From the NCBI GenBank assembly GCA_018398805.1, contig JAGFBZ010002395.1, positions 1,921,001 through 1,985,000 of the forward strand: a stretch of DNA of 64,000 nt. Reading direction: 5' to 3'. The DNA comes from Hirundichthys speculiger. Lineage: Eukaryota; Chordata; Actinopteri; Beloniformes; Exocoetidae. The translations under genes and the position numbers were made by a program. Below the pieces are notes generated by a model. That model saw nothing but the letters and a program-made list of their open reading frames with translations. It did not search any database and had not been told where the DNA came from. Positions 1-11,121 of the stretch are shown here, in pieces (the first letter of the stretch is position 1; each line of letters opens with the position of its first letter).

Positions 1-516
1 TGGTTCGTTGGAGGATCCTGTATGAGTCATCACGTTAAAGCCCACCCCCGCCGCGTCGGTACATTCTGTACCGCTGAAAATCGCTGTGAAGGGGAGAGGT
101 ACCAGATCCATTACACCAAAGAGAATTTTTGCAAAGTGAATGGGTATGGTGGCCAGGCTAGTCCTAATATCTGTATTCTTCATTTTTACAAGTATTCCGG
201 TGCCGTCCTTGTACTTAAATGTTTGAAATAATCAAAACAAGAGCTTTCCATCCTCTGTAGCATTTTCTTTCATGTGTCCTTGGCAGAGAAAAGTAAAACC
301 ACACATAATATTTGAGTCCCTCACTCCCTTTGAGTGACTAATATGAGAAGGCAAAGGAAAAAAAGGCAGTTTATGTTAGAAAAATAATAACAAAGGCAAA
401 ATAAAGGGGGCACCCCGAGACGTGCCACATTTCACAAATGATTCCTTAATAAAGACATACATGCATACACTTCACAATTTGTTGCGCCGCTCTTCAGTCC
501 AACGTCTGCTCAGCAT
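1..516. other. no gene recognised
   Basis: Short ORFs only (up to 69 codons). The first 230 bases are less AT-rich, but no splice-flanked exon or known repeat could be supported. On synteny this should be downstream of spata19. Confidence 0.5.
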
Positions 517-1356
517 AAATGTCCCAAATTAGTTTGAGAGATCTCATGAAGGCTATGATCTTTGTCTTAATGCTGTGCTGCCATGATGAGTGTAAACACA
601 CTGAGCCATCAAGCACTAAAGTTAAGACACTGTCCTCTAATGGTTGGCATTTGATCACAAATCAAAGTAAACACAATATGCCAGCTATCAATAATAATAA
701 AATCCGTCTAAATTAGATAACGGTAGGCCGTATTATCCTTTTTAATGAGTGGTGAGTGATATAAACCTTTTTAATCATACTTTTCATATGCGAAAAGGTC
801 AAGTACGTACAGTATACCACAAGAATTACAGCAACTCTGCGTTTACTCTGAGGTATATTTTGTGGTAAGAACCCTGTGTTTATATACTGACACTATTTTG
901 TATTGTAGGAAAGGTGCGTTCCTGTCCCTGTATGAGGATGCACCAGGCTTAACAGTACGCTGAACCACTGAAAAACCTAAACTTATGGACCCCTCAATGA
1001 CCAGTGAGTGAAAAATATTTAATGTGTTGTGACATACTCAACCAACATTATTACTGTAAGAGGAAGCTTAGTTCCCTTGTTTTACTATTTATATACATAA
1101 TATATTTTCAGAGCATTTTCAAGTGAAAATCCTTAGAGAGGAGTAGTGGTGAAACTTCAGAAAAGCCATTGTTCTTCTCTTCAGATGAGATTTCAAACCC
1201 TGAAGAATTCAGGGGGATGTTTCCTGCTACCCAAACACAGATCAGCTTCTGGAGGTTATAAGAAACATATTTGTTTTTTTGTTTTTTTTTACTGTGATGG
1301 GGCAGGGAGGGCAGAGGTGGGATTTTTTTTTTTTGTTTTTGTTTTTTTGTTTTTTT

Positions 1357-1481
1357 TCAGGAAGGGCCAGTTGAATTGAGTCCAATGGCTTGACGGGCAA
1401 CCTGGTCAGCGTAGAGTCCCATAATTTGGGCCCTCAGAGTCTGCACTGGCCAGAATACCTGTCTGGTCCTCCTCAGACTGC
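1357..1481 (-). CDS. spata19: probable spata19 last coding exon, copy 1
   Basis: A 125-bp segment with acceptor ccttccttcaccgcag|GC, entered in phase 1 from the exon at 1692-1822 across a 210-bp intron. It encodes SLRRTRQVFWPVQTLRAQIM, GLYADQVARQAIGLN and ends STGPS-stop. From memory, the segment from the phenylalanine through IM to (D/E)QVxR aligns without gaps to the C-terminus of human SPATA19. A rival acceptor at 1611/1612 (tctctcgcag|GCG) is in the same phase but switches to another frame ending GPNYGTLR. Poly-T tracts follow the stop on the plus strand. Confidence 0.5.
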
Positions 1482-1691
1482 CTGCGGTGAAGGAAGGAGG
1501 TCAAATAGTGGTAGGGGTGCTTCTTGTTTTGCCTTTTCCTCTTTCTGTGGAAGCTGAGATCCTCTGCCTCTTGGGGTGTCTGAGATTGCTGCTGGGTCTG
1601 AGAGGGAGACACGCCTGCGAGAGAGGCACACCAGTAACACACCAGTCTAAGCATCAGAGGTTGGGCTCTTTTCTCTAATCATCAGACTAAC

Positions 1692-1822
1692 CTGTTCTCC
1701 TTGTGGATGTTGTGTTGTTATTGTTGTTTGCAGCCACTCCCTTGGCTTTAGTAATACAGTGGTGTAGCAGTGCTGGTAAACTCTCAGACCCGGCAGTATC
1801 ACTAGACGCACCTAGAGGTTCC
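1692..1822 (-). CDS. spata19: probable spata19 internal exon, copy 1
   Basis: A 131-bp exon with acceptor cgtcttttcag|GGA and donor AGAACAG|gttagt. It reads EPLGASSDTAGSESLPALLH and on to RRTG. The SSD..SE....LHH pattern resembles my recollection of mammalian SPATA19 (spergen-1, a sperm mitochondrial protein), and SPATA19 lies next to IGSF9B on the same strand in mammals. An AAC/AAT run gives five consecutive asparagines. The first coding exon was not recognised. Confidence 0.5.
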
Positions 1823-3922
1823 CTGAAAAGACGAGAGACAGCACAGCATACATTGTCGCGTATTAATCCAGCAGTTGTGTTGGTCACGTCTCAGAGTGAA
1901 AAAGCAAAACAACACTTTCATCGCTATTTCCAGTGGATGTTATCATGAGATTTGATGATCACTTGAACTTCTATGGAGAGCCGTTTCACTAACATGATGA
2001 AATTCCACTTTCTATCTGCATTGATGGATGATAAAGGTTAGACACAAAGAAAGACAGAGAGAAATAATGAAAAAGAGAGTAAAAGAAAGAAGAGTTGAGA
2101 GAAGGTGGTATGTGATTTGGTGAAATTATTCTTGTTCTTAAACAGTACCTTCATCAAAGACCAAGTACAAGATTAAATAAAAATAATAATAATAAAATAG
2201 AGTGACTCAAGTCACAAATTTATTTTTTTAGGGTATTTGATGGAATTTCTTATTTGGTTCTCCAATTTTAGGTGTTAATAAAAGTAATTTACCACCTATC
2301 AGTCTTACTGCACTAATTCAGGTTTGGGTCTTTAAGAAGTGACTGCTTCAGAAATGTGGACAATATTTGTATTTTTGCCGTATAAAACTCATAAAATGAA
2401 AATAATTTCTTCAACTGTAAAATTATGACTTCTCTCTTTAAATCCTCCAATATCCCAGTTTTTGGCAACTTTAATTTTAGGGATCAGCAACCTTTGACAC
2501 ATGTGCCTGCATTAATACATAAGCTACATTGGTTTATTAAAAGGGTTTTAACCGGTTGACACTCTACTGAAACTACATCCATTAACTAACATGCTGCTAC
2601 AGAGAACATGCCTTGACAACTGGAAGCAACATTTAGAACAAATCATGGCGAGCCCAACTTTTCAGCCCAGTTGGACAAAATTTGTTGGAAGAGGCTGAAC
2701 TGTAAGTGTAATTTTTTTTTCTAGAAATGTGGTGTCTGAAATGTCCAGTACAAAGAATCAATTTTGGTGTGAGAAGCACTTCAAAGATGAGCCTGATAAG
2801 TTGAGTAAGATTTTAAACATATCAAAGAAAATTACATGCTTGCTGATGCACCTACAGAGGATAGATATAACATTTCAGGTGAGGAAAATGTAACTCTGAT
2901 GTAGAACCATAATTCCATTGCCATATACCACAATGCTGAGGAGAAGAGTCCACCTTCTAGCTGACCCTCAGACTACAGCAACAAAGCGTTTTTTTTCTTG
3001 GACTTGGAACACTAGACCAGCTCATTACATGTGCAAGGATACTGGAAGGTCTGTAAAGTGTCCCAGCCAGTTCACTTTGATTTTGTGTTAGGCAAAGGGC
3101 CAATTTCAACATACATGTTTTTTGTTTTTCAGTGTTGTAGTAAATGTCCCAAATTTTGAGAGCTCATGAGGCTTATCTTTGTTTAATGCTGGCTGCCAGT
3201 GAGTGTAAACACACTAGCCATCAAGCACTAAAGTTAAGACTGTCCTCTAATGGTTGGCAGATCACAAATCAAAGTACACAATATGCCAGCTTCAATAATT
3301 AAAACCGTAAATTAGATAACAGGCCGTTTATCCTTTTTAATGAGTGGTGAGTGATATAAACCTTTTAATCATACGTTTCATATGCGAAAAGGTCAAGTAC
3401 TACAGCCACAAGAATTACAGCAACTCTGCGTTACTCTGAGGTATATTTGTGGTAAGAACCCTGTGTTTATAACTGCACTATTTGATTGTAGGAAAGGTGC
3501 TTCCTGTCCCTGTATGAGGATGCACCAGTTAACAGTGCTGAACCACTGAAAAACCTAAACTTTGGACCCCTCAATGACCAGTGAGTGAAAAATATTTAAT
3601 GGTGTGACATTCAACCAACATTATTACTGTAAGGGACTTAGTTCCCTTGTTTACTATTTATATACATAATATATTTTCAGAGCATTTCAAGTGAAAATCC
3701 TTAGAGAGGAGTAGTGGTGAAACTTCAGAAAAGCCATTGTTCTTCTCTTCAGATGAGATTTCAAACCCTGAAGAATTCAGGGGGATGTTTCCTGCTACCC
3801 AAACACAGATCAGCTTCTGGAGGTTATAAGAAACATATTTGTTTTTTTGTTTTTTTTTACTGTGATGGGGCAGGGAGGGCAGAGGTGGGATTTTTTTTTT
3901 TGTTTTTTGTTTTTTGTTTTTT

Positions 3923-4047
3923 TCAGGAAGGGCCAGTTGAATTGAGTCCAATGGCTTGACGGGCAACCTGGTCAGCGTAGAGTCCCATAATTTGGGCCCT
4001 CAGAGTCTGCACTGGCCAGAATACCTGTCTGGTCCTCCTCAGACTGC
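3923..4047 (-). CDS. spata19: probable spata19 last coding exon, copy 2
   Basis: Same sequence and frame as 1357-1481, including the stop codon and both candidate acceptors. No disabling change was seen, so either the duplication is very recent or this is one locus assembled twice. Confidence 0.48.
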
Positions 4048-4257
4048 CTGCGGTGAAGGAAGGAGGTCAAATAGTGGTAGGGGTGCTTCTTGTTTTGCCT
4101 TTTCCTCTTTCTGTGGAAGCTGAGATCCTCTGCCTCTTGGGGTGTCTGAGATTGCTGCTGGGTCTGAGAGGGAGACACGCCTGCGAGAGAGGCACACCAG
4201 TAACACACCAGTCTAAGCATCAGAGGATGGGCTCTTTTCTCTAATCATCAGACTAAC

Positions 4258-4388
4258 CTGTTCTCCTTGTGGATGTTGTGTTGTTATTGTTGTTTGCAGC
4301 CACTCCCTTGGCTTTAGTAATACAGTGGTGTAGCAGTGCTGGTAAACTCTCAGACCCGGCAGTATCACTAGACGCACCTAGAGGTTCC
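4258..4388 (-). CDS. spata19: probable spata19 internal exon, copy 2
   Basis: Appears identical in sequence and splice sites to the exon at 1692-1822, displaced by 2,566 bases in the tandem duplication. Intact frame. Same caveats on identity. Confidence 0.48.
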
Positions 4389-5639
4389 CTGAAAAGACGA
4401 GAGACAGCACAGCATACATTGTCGCGTATTAATCCAGCAGTTGTGTTGGTCACGTCTCAGAGTGAAAAAGCAAAACAACACTTTCATCGCTATTTCCAGT
4501 GGATGTTATCATGAGATTTGATGATCACTTGAACTTCTATGGAGAGCCGTTTCACTAACATGATGAAATTCCACTCTATCTGCATTGATGGATGATAAAG
4601 GTTAGACACAAAGAAAGACAGAGAGAAATAATGAAAAAGAGAGTAAAAGAAAGAAGAGTTGAGAGAAGGTGGTAGTGGATTTGGTGAAATTATTCTTGTT
4701 CTTAAACAGTACCTTCATCAAAGACCAAGTACAAGATTAAATAAAAATAATAAAATAGAGTGACTCAAGTCACAAATTTATTTTTTTAGGGTATTTGATG
4801 GAAATTCTTATTTGGTTCTCCAATTTTAGGTGTTAATAAAAGTAATTTACCAGCTATCAGTCTTACTGCACTAATTCAGGTTTGGGTCTTTAAGAAGTGA
4901 CTGCTTCAGAAATGTGGACAATATTTGTATTTTTGCTGTATAAAACTCATAAAATGAAAATAATTTCTTTAACTGTAAAATTCTCTCTTTAAATCCTCCA
5001 ATATCCCAGTTTTTGGCAACTTTAATTTTAGGGATCAGCAACCTTTGACACATGTGCCTGCATTAATACATAAGCTACATTGGTTTATTAAAAGGGTTTT
5101 AACCGGTTGACACTCTACTGAAACTACATCCATTAACTAACATGCTGCCACAGAGAACATGCCTTGAAAACTGGAAGCAACATTTAGAACAAATCATGGC
5201 GAGCCCAACTTTTCAGCCCAGTTGGACAAAATTTGTTGGAAGAGGCTGAACTGTAAGTGTAATTTTTTTTTCTAGAAATGTGGTGTCTGAAATGTCCAGT
5301 ACAAAGAATCAATTTTGGTGTGAGAAGCACTTCAAAGATGAGCCTGATAAGTTGAGTAAGATTTTAAACATATCAAAGAAAATGACATGCTTGCTGATGC
5401 ACCTACAGAGGATAGATATAACATTTCAGGTGAGGAAAATGTAACTCTGATGTAGAACCATAATTCCATTGCCATATACCACAATGCTGAGGAGAAGAGT
5501 CCACCTTCTAGCTGACCCTCAGACTACAGCAACAAAGCGTTTTTTTTCTTGGACTTGGAACACTAGACCAGCTCCTTACATGTGCAAGGATACTGGAAGG
5601 TCTGTAAGAGTGTGCCCAGCCAGTCATCGTTTGTTTTTG

Positions 5640-6640
5640 ACTGTCTACCTTGTGTTTTGTGGGAGGTGCCTCAACAGTGTGAGCAATACTGCCTTTTTCA
5701 AAAGGCCGCCTCATCCCAGTACTACCATGAGAGCTTGGTTTGCTTTGCTGGCAGTAGGTGAGACCCATTTCTGGTAGGTGGTGGCCAATGCCTTGCTGCT
5801 GCCGGTCACCACTTCTGTTCATAGCATGGACAGAATTTTCACCTTTAACTATAGGGCAATCAGAGTAACATGGCGGTCAGCTCAGGACTGCATCTCCACT
5901 TTCTGTAGATGACATGGTCCAGTTGGCTTCATTGACCACAGACCTCAAACCATCACTGGGATAGTTTACAGCCGAGATGAGAACTAGCCCCTCCAAATCT
6001 GAGGCCATGCTCCTCAGATAGATTCATCCACTCTGGGCTGAGAATGGCTACTGCCTCAACTTGTTGAGGAGATTAGGAGATTAGTATCTTAGGGTCTTGT
6101 TCATGTGGCCTGGGGTAGACTGGTCTGTTCTGGTCTGTCATGCTGAAGAGAGAGCTGAGCCAAAAGGAAATGCTCTCAATTTTCTGGTTGATCTAAATTC
6201 CAAAACTTACCTACGGTCACGAAATATGAGTAGTGAACTATAGCAGGAGGTCGCACATGCAAGCTCCTGAGCTTTTTTTGAAGGGTGACTAAGTCAACCA
6301 TTAGAGGAGCTCAGTTTTTTGGAAAGTACTCAAAGAAGAGTCACTGTAGCCTCCAACGAAGGAAGCCAGCTGAGGCAGTGCGCTTGATCCTCTGATCAGG
6401 ATGCCTGCTAGACATCTTCAAGGGCAGGTGTTTTGACATGTCTTGTCGGAAGGAAGCCTCGAGGCAGACCCAGGACTCCCTGGAGGGAATATATCTTTCA
6501 TTTAGCTTGGGAACATCTCAGTGTTTCCCTGATGGAGATAAAGTGGATGATGAGAGGAAGGTCTGGGGATCTCTGCTCAGACTGTTGGTCCTGTGGCCTG
6601 GTCCTGGACAGTGTCAGAAAATGACACTTGGACAACATAG
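5640..6640 (+). mobile_element. decayed RTE-clade (Rex3-like) LINE, 3' part
   Basis: Nucleotide text matches the degraded 3' end of the common fish RTE/Rex3-type reverse transcriptase: about 5960-6120 (CTCCAAATCTGAGGCCATG, later GTCTTGTTCA), then 6440-6600, where broken frames read GRKPRGRPRTPWREYIFHLA followed by WEHLSVSLMEI. Frameshifts throughout, so it is not functional. The same family recurs at 61430-61705. Confidence 0.7.
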
Positions 6641-8186
6641 CAGTTTTTCCTTATTTTTTGCTGATGGGCATACTTCTGATGTTAAAAGATCATAAGATAT
6701 TTTTTTCCCGTTTTCTACATGATTTTGAAACTATTACCCCTGTAATAAGGCTACATTGTGTGTTAGAATAGAACTGTTTCATGAATCTCCAAGAACTGCA
6801 ATCAAAATAATGAATTTACTGTAACGCACATAAACAGAATCTACATTATCTTAAACCAGGTCTAACTTATGTTATTGTTTAGCTAATGGGCGCATATGCT
6901 GACCCTCACAAAAAAGGTTGCAGACCCCTTCCAAGTACGTGCATCACTCAGCATTTGTTTGCTCAGTGTGCCAACATGAATATGTACCGTTATAAAAAGA
7001 AAAAAGCAGGAAGTTGTTTCTAAAACTATTTTCATTTCATGAGTGATACATGCCAAGTTGGATGAGAATAATCAGTGTATAATCAGCAAAAGAAATAATA
7101 ATCATATCAAGAATCTTTACTTTCATAATCCGTTTCACAAAGTTTACCTCATAACGAATACTCTGGTTTTGCTGTCCATCTCTCATAGAAAGATTAAATC
7201 AAGTTTAAATAACCTCCCAACCCCTTTACACTTAAGTTCAGCTCCAAGAGGCTCAAATGTCTGAATACAAAAAGTTTTAAAACCTGACTTAATGATCTCA
7301 TTAAGTCAAGCTGTTGTACCAAACATGAACTGTTTCAAAAGGCATAGGAACACAAAGCTTTAGAGATGCTGTCCATCATTTGTCACTGTGGAGAGAGAGA
7401 TTGAGAGCCATTAGCAGAGAGGGGGAGACAAATCTGAGAATTGCAATAGTCCTGGACAGATAAAAGACATTTTCATTATCAAATAAACTGTGTGCAGAGG
7501 CCACAGTGTGCTAAAATACAGTACATTTCCATAAACATAAACACTTTACAGCACACTTTCATAAACATGAACACTGCGTACAGAGGCTTCACCATGCTGA
7601 CGGGAGGAGATGGCAGGAAGAGGAAATGGCCGTTAAAGAACAAGTCACATGACAGGAAGAGGAAATGGCCATTAAAACAGTCACATGACAGAAAAAACGA
7701 AAGCACTAAGGACAAAAGATGTAACAAAGAATTTAGTTTGAGAATTGTTGTTACTTGTTTGGTCAAAGAGAGAAGTTTAGAGAATGCATGCATGGCATTT
7801 TGCACATGGAACAAAACTTTAAAGGGGAATACTCCATTCTATCATTCATGCCTGTCCTGATTGATTCAAGGCTTTTTTTTCTTTCTTTTTTTTATTGAAG
7901 AGAAGCATTTATGTATTCAAAAAATGAAAAAATGCTAAATCAAATACTTAACCACAGTCCAAAACCACTCCTCAAGCATATTTACTGTAGCCAACGCCAC
8001 AGCAGGCTGACTGTGCCTTTGAACTGTATTGACAAATGTGTCCTGCAATCATTATTTTCATTAGTTATACTTCACTTGAATCCTGCTCAGAGGCACAACC
8101 CAAAGCGATTCCCCTTTAAAGGAGAGTGTGATTAGAGCCCTCCCCCTGCTGACCCCTCCCCTCTCAGACATGGGTCCGACCCTTAC
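6641..8186. other. intergenic or 3' flank, no gene recognised
   Basis: AT-rich sequence. An imperfect local tandem repeat occurs at 7611-7686: two ~38-bp units around GGAAGAGGAAATGGCC, each ending in GTCACAT. Just before it (about 7520-7570) is a degenerate repeat of CATAAACAT/GAACACT words. ORFs of 111 and 122 codons across these repeats show no recognisable domain. Confidence 0.5.
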
Positions 8187-8232
8187 CTATTGTGGCGTAG
8201 GGGACCGGGTCACAACAACGCTGCCCAGATAG
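8187..8232 (-). CDS. possible 46-bp terminal or alternative igsf9b exon
   Basis: On the minus strand a 46-bp segment is framed by acceptor gattgatctcag|CTA, with a T-rich tract before it, and donor ACAATAG|gtaagg. Joined in phase 2 to the tail exon (GG|C) it gives 15 codons (GYLGSVVVTRSPTPQ) and a TAG at its last base. In phase 0 it would read LSGQRCCDPVPYATIG and stay open. Support is only the two splice-like signals; chance is possible. Confidence 0.25.
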
Positions 8233-9491
8233 CTGAGATCAATCAAAAACAAATCAGGTAAGACCCTTACCCTCTACAAAGCAGCAGCCCTATAAGCTAC
8301 CTTCTCTTATAGGCCAGTGATGGTGCAGGAGCATGTCTCTGCCTCGCGGTTGTAGCTACAACATGACTGTAGCCTCTAGGGTTGTTTAGCTGGGTGTCGG
8401 GGGGGCTAGTCATGTTGAGCAACCTTATATGACATAAATGTCAACAAGTCTCAGCTGTGTTTTGATGCAGATGTAAAAATACAAAAAAAAAAATGTTGTG
8501 TCTGAAGCTCTACATATGGGGCAAAGTGGATGTAAGTGGAAAAAGGTGTGATGGTATTTGCTGTAATGGCATTATTATATGAGACATTTTATCCTTATAG
8601 GAAAGAACTTTCTAATAATGCAACAACGGTAAAGCGCTCAGTGATAAGGAGTTATTTTGAAACCTTATCAAGTTATTAACATAAGGACTGCTATATCATT
8701 TCTTAGTACAATCCACAAAACATTTTGAGTTCCAAGGTTGTGGCTATCTGATTTTATCTTCCTTCAGGAAATCATTTCATTTGGCCTCTTTGCTCTTTAG
8801 TCGTCCCAGGTCATACAGGCCTAAAAGTGATAGCAGCTTCATAAAGAATTAGGGATTAACTCTAAAGCTACTGGTTACAGTTTGTATGTTTTTAGGGTTA
8901 GATTATTAAATCACAGAATAGTATAAATGTCAAAAATGCCTCTCTTGATTTTTTACTTTCATACTGCCAACAATAATTTACCTGATCAAACTTAATTTTC
9001 TTCCAGTGGCAGCAAATGCATTTAATAAAATTTTTGATTTCCAAACTGGGAGACAGAAAAAAGAAGCACAATTTATTAAAACAGTGAACTCGATGACTTC
9101 TGTCACCAGTAGTTTAGTGCTTCATTAAAACCTTACTTTTGCAGCTGACTTAACATTTGCATTATAATTTTATTTTGAAATTAAACTGGCATTAGAAAAT
9201 AATTAAGACAAAAACGTACAACACCTAAAACCAAACTGAGCTTTCACAAGCCATTTCATTTCATTGTCAAAGTTAGAGCGCTGCAATTTTAATTAACTTA
9301 CACAGCGTGTGCTAAATGCAATTACATGCCTTCTGCATATTAAAGTAAATATGCATCTTAATTATTCCTAAACGAAAACATCAAGGTAAGGTTGTGGGTA
9401 AATACTGAGGAAATTTGGAAAAGAGAACAGACAAGGAGAAAAGTCTCCTCCTTAAATAAATATAAGACTATTCTCTACTCGAATATGTCAC
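8233..9491. other. 3' flank or last intron of igsf9b
   Basis: AT-rich noncoding sequence; no ORF, repeat family or RNA gene recognised. If the donor at 9496/9495 is used, this is the last intron; otherwise it is 3' UTR and flank. Confidence 0.5.
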
Positions 9492-11121
9492 CTACCCTGA
9501 GGCTGATATCTGGAGCTGGGAGGGCTCTGAGGGTAGAATATCCTCCTCTGTCCTTCTCTGGGATGGCCTCTGCCCGAAAACATCCCTGCCTTCTGGAGGG
9601 GGAGAGGGGGACTGGGAGGGGTAACTGGCTGCAGTGGAGGCATAGGACATGTGAGCATGGTAACTGGGGCTGGGCTGTTTGGCACCCTGACTCTGAGTGG
9701 GAGAGGTGGTCAGGGAGGACCTCCGGGAGAAGCCAATAGTGGCCGAGGGCTGCAAGGTAATCTCGGGCATCTCCAGAGACCGAGAGGTCCGAAGGATGCT
9801 TGGGCGTGGAGGGGGCCGCACTAGAATATCTGGGGAACCTGGCTGGGTGCTAAGGGGGCTTTGGGAAAGTGGCGATAGACGGGAGGGCTGGAGTACAAGC
9901 GGGGGTAGGCTGGGGTCCGCCCGGCGCCCTGCCCTTGGGCTGAGCCAGGACTGAGGGCTACTACTGGGGGCTGTGCTTGGGCTCCCTGCACGGGCTGCCG
10001 GGTCAGGGTAAGGCAACACTGGTACACCCACACCGTGGGCCGTGTGTCTGAGCTGGCCGAGACTCTGGGCCTGTTGCATAGCTAAATGCCTAATCGGAGG
10101 CCCTGGGGGCCTGTCTCTGCCTGGGGGAGCCACAGGAACCTCCAGCTGCAGGAGTCCAGGGCTTACGCCATCCTTTAGGGGAGGGAGGCGTAGGCGACTA
10201 GGGGGGAGAGAGTGAGGAGGGTATGGGGGTGGGTCAGGGAGGTCTTGGGGATGATGTAAAGTATGGTGAGGTGGGTATCTGAACCGTGGGCCCTCTAGAC
10301 CGAGAAAGGGTAACTCATGAGGCTGCCAGCTTTCAGGTGAGTGGGGAGGAGGGCTGTGTGTGTGAGACAGAGAAAGGCCAGAGGCAGTGTACTGAAGGTG
10401 CTCCATCTCACCACTCTCCTCAGGGATGGAGGGGTAACCAAAGGGCCCCTCAACGGTGCCTGGAGGCGAGGACAGAGCAGAGCTACGCGGGCTGATGTCA
10501 GGCATGTAGAATGGTGGTGGAATCCCTGATTCAGTGCGGCTGCCTAGATATCCATAGAAAGGGCCTTGGGGAAAGCCCCTGTAGCGGGAGGCCGGGGCCT
10601 GCCCTGAGGCATGAAGAGCACTGCCTTCTGCAAAGCTCATACCTTCCATGGGCCTGTGTAGGCGGGGACTGTAGGTGGGGGGCTGCGTTGACTCCAGGCT
10701 GGAGGACGTTGGGGAGAGCTGGGGCCGCAGCGTGGGCATGATGGGCGGTAGAGGCCCGGGGTCAAAATCATTCTCCTCATCAGATTGCCGGAACTCAGGG
10801 TACATGTCAGACTCCTCTGCGAAGGGGAAACCCTGGATGCGGCAGGGAGGTGGGCTGGTCTCCATGACAAAGCGGCCATCGGGACCACGGCTTATCAGCT
10901 CAATGGGCGTGGTGACCTCTGCCTCATGTTTGGACACACTGTATTTCTTGCTGGTTATGGCACGCTTGGTTTTCTTGTAGAAGGAGAGTTCTTTCTCTTT
11001 TTCTCTCTGAGGGCTGGGCAGCTTTCTGACGTATAGGCCTGGACCATGGGAGCCCTCTGATGAAACAGAGCGAGGCCGAGATGTAGTGGAGCTGTCTGGA
11101 CTTATCTTCCCCGATGATAAC
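9492..11121 (-). CDS. igsf9b: igsf9b E17: long cytoplasmic tail exon
   Basis: Acceptor tttttgcag|G joins E16 at P-LSSGKISPDS. About 543 codons follow, rich in Pro, Ser and Arg. Conserved IGSF9B blocks include SFYKKTKRAITSKKYSVSK, TTPIELISRGPDGRFVM, FPFAEESDMYPEFRQSDEE, QLRHTAHGVGVPVLPYP, LVLQPSRLSPLSQSPLS and MPEITLQPSA. Basic, proline-rich stretches suggest SH3/WW-type contacts; this is inference. The frame meets TAG at 9494-9492. The same bases form a donor, TCAGG|gtaggt (exon end 9496), so the gene may instead splice on to a further C-terminal exon, as I recall for human IGSF9B. Confidence 0.93.

Larger units (their letters stand above)
517..3100. repeat. tandem duplication, unit 1
   Basis: Bases from aaatgtcccaaatt (517) to about 3100 recur in the same order and orientation from 3146. 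Equivalent points are 2,566-2,568 bases apart between 1146 and 1950 (1146/3714, 1406/3972, 1703/4269). The unit carries both probable spata19 exons, a short A/T-rich 3' region, and at 2930-3055 the start of a decayed repeat that continues only after unit 2. No TIRs or LTRs bound it. Confidence 0.9.
3146..5640. repeat. tandem duplication, unit 2
   Basis: Second copy of the unit at 517-3100. From about 3660 to 5600 it is almost identical to copy 1, with a few substitutions and small indels. From 3146 to about 3660 it carries dozens of one- to three-base deletions relative to copy 1. After 5640 the sequence runs on into the RTE-like LINE remnant without a counterpart in copy 1. Confidence 0.9.

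Noticed and set aside
1146..1379. Plus-strand ORF of 77 codons, repeated at 3714-3959
   Set aside because: Its end translates poly-T tracts and the antisense of the spata19-like last exon.
7479..7860. Overlapping 111- and 122-codon ORFs on both strands
   Set aside because: They run through imperfect tandem repeats and have no domain, splice context or codon bias.
8171..8262. Plus-strand exon-like segment (ctctcag|ACATGG ... AAATCAG|gtaaga)
   Set aside because: Splice-like on both sides, but all other coding evidence is on the minus strand and its frames show no recognisable protein.
9392..10980. Plus-strand ORFs of 60-115 codons opposite the tail exon
   Set aside because: Shadows of the GC-rich minus-strand coding exon; no domain, and the conserved protein is on the other strand.
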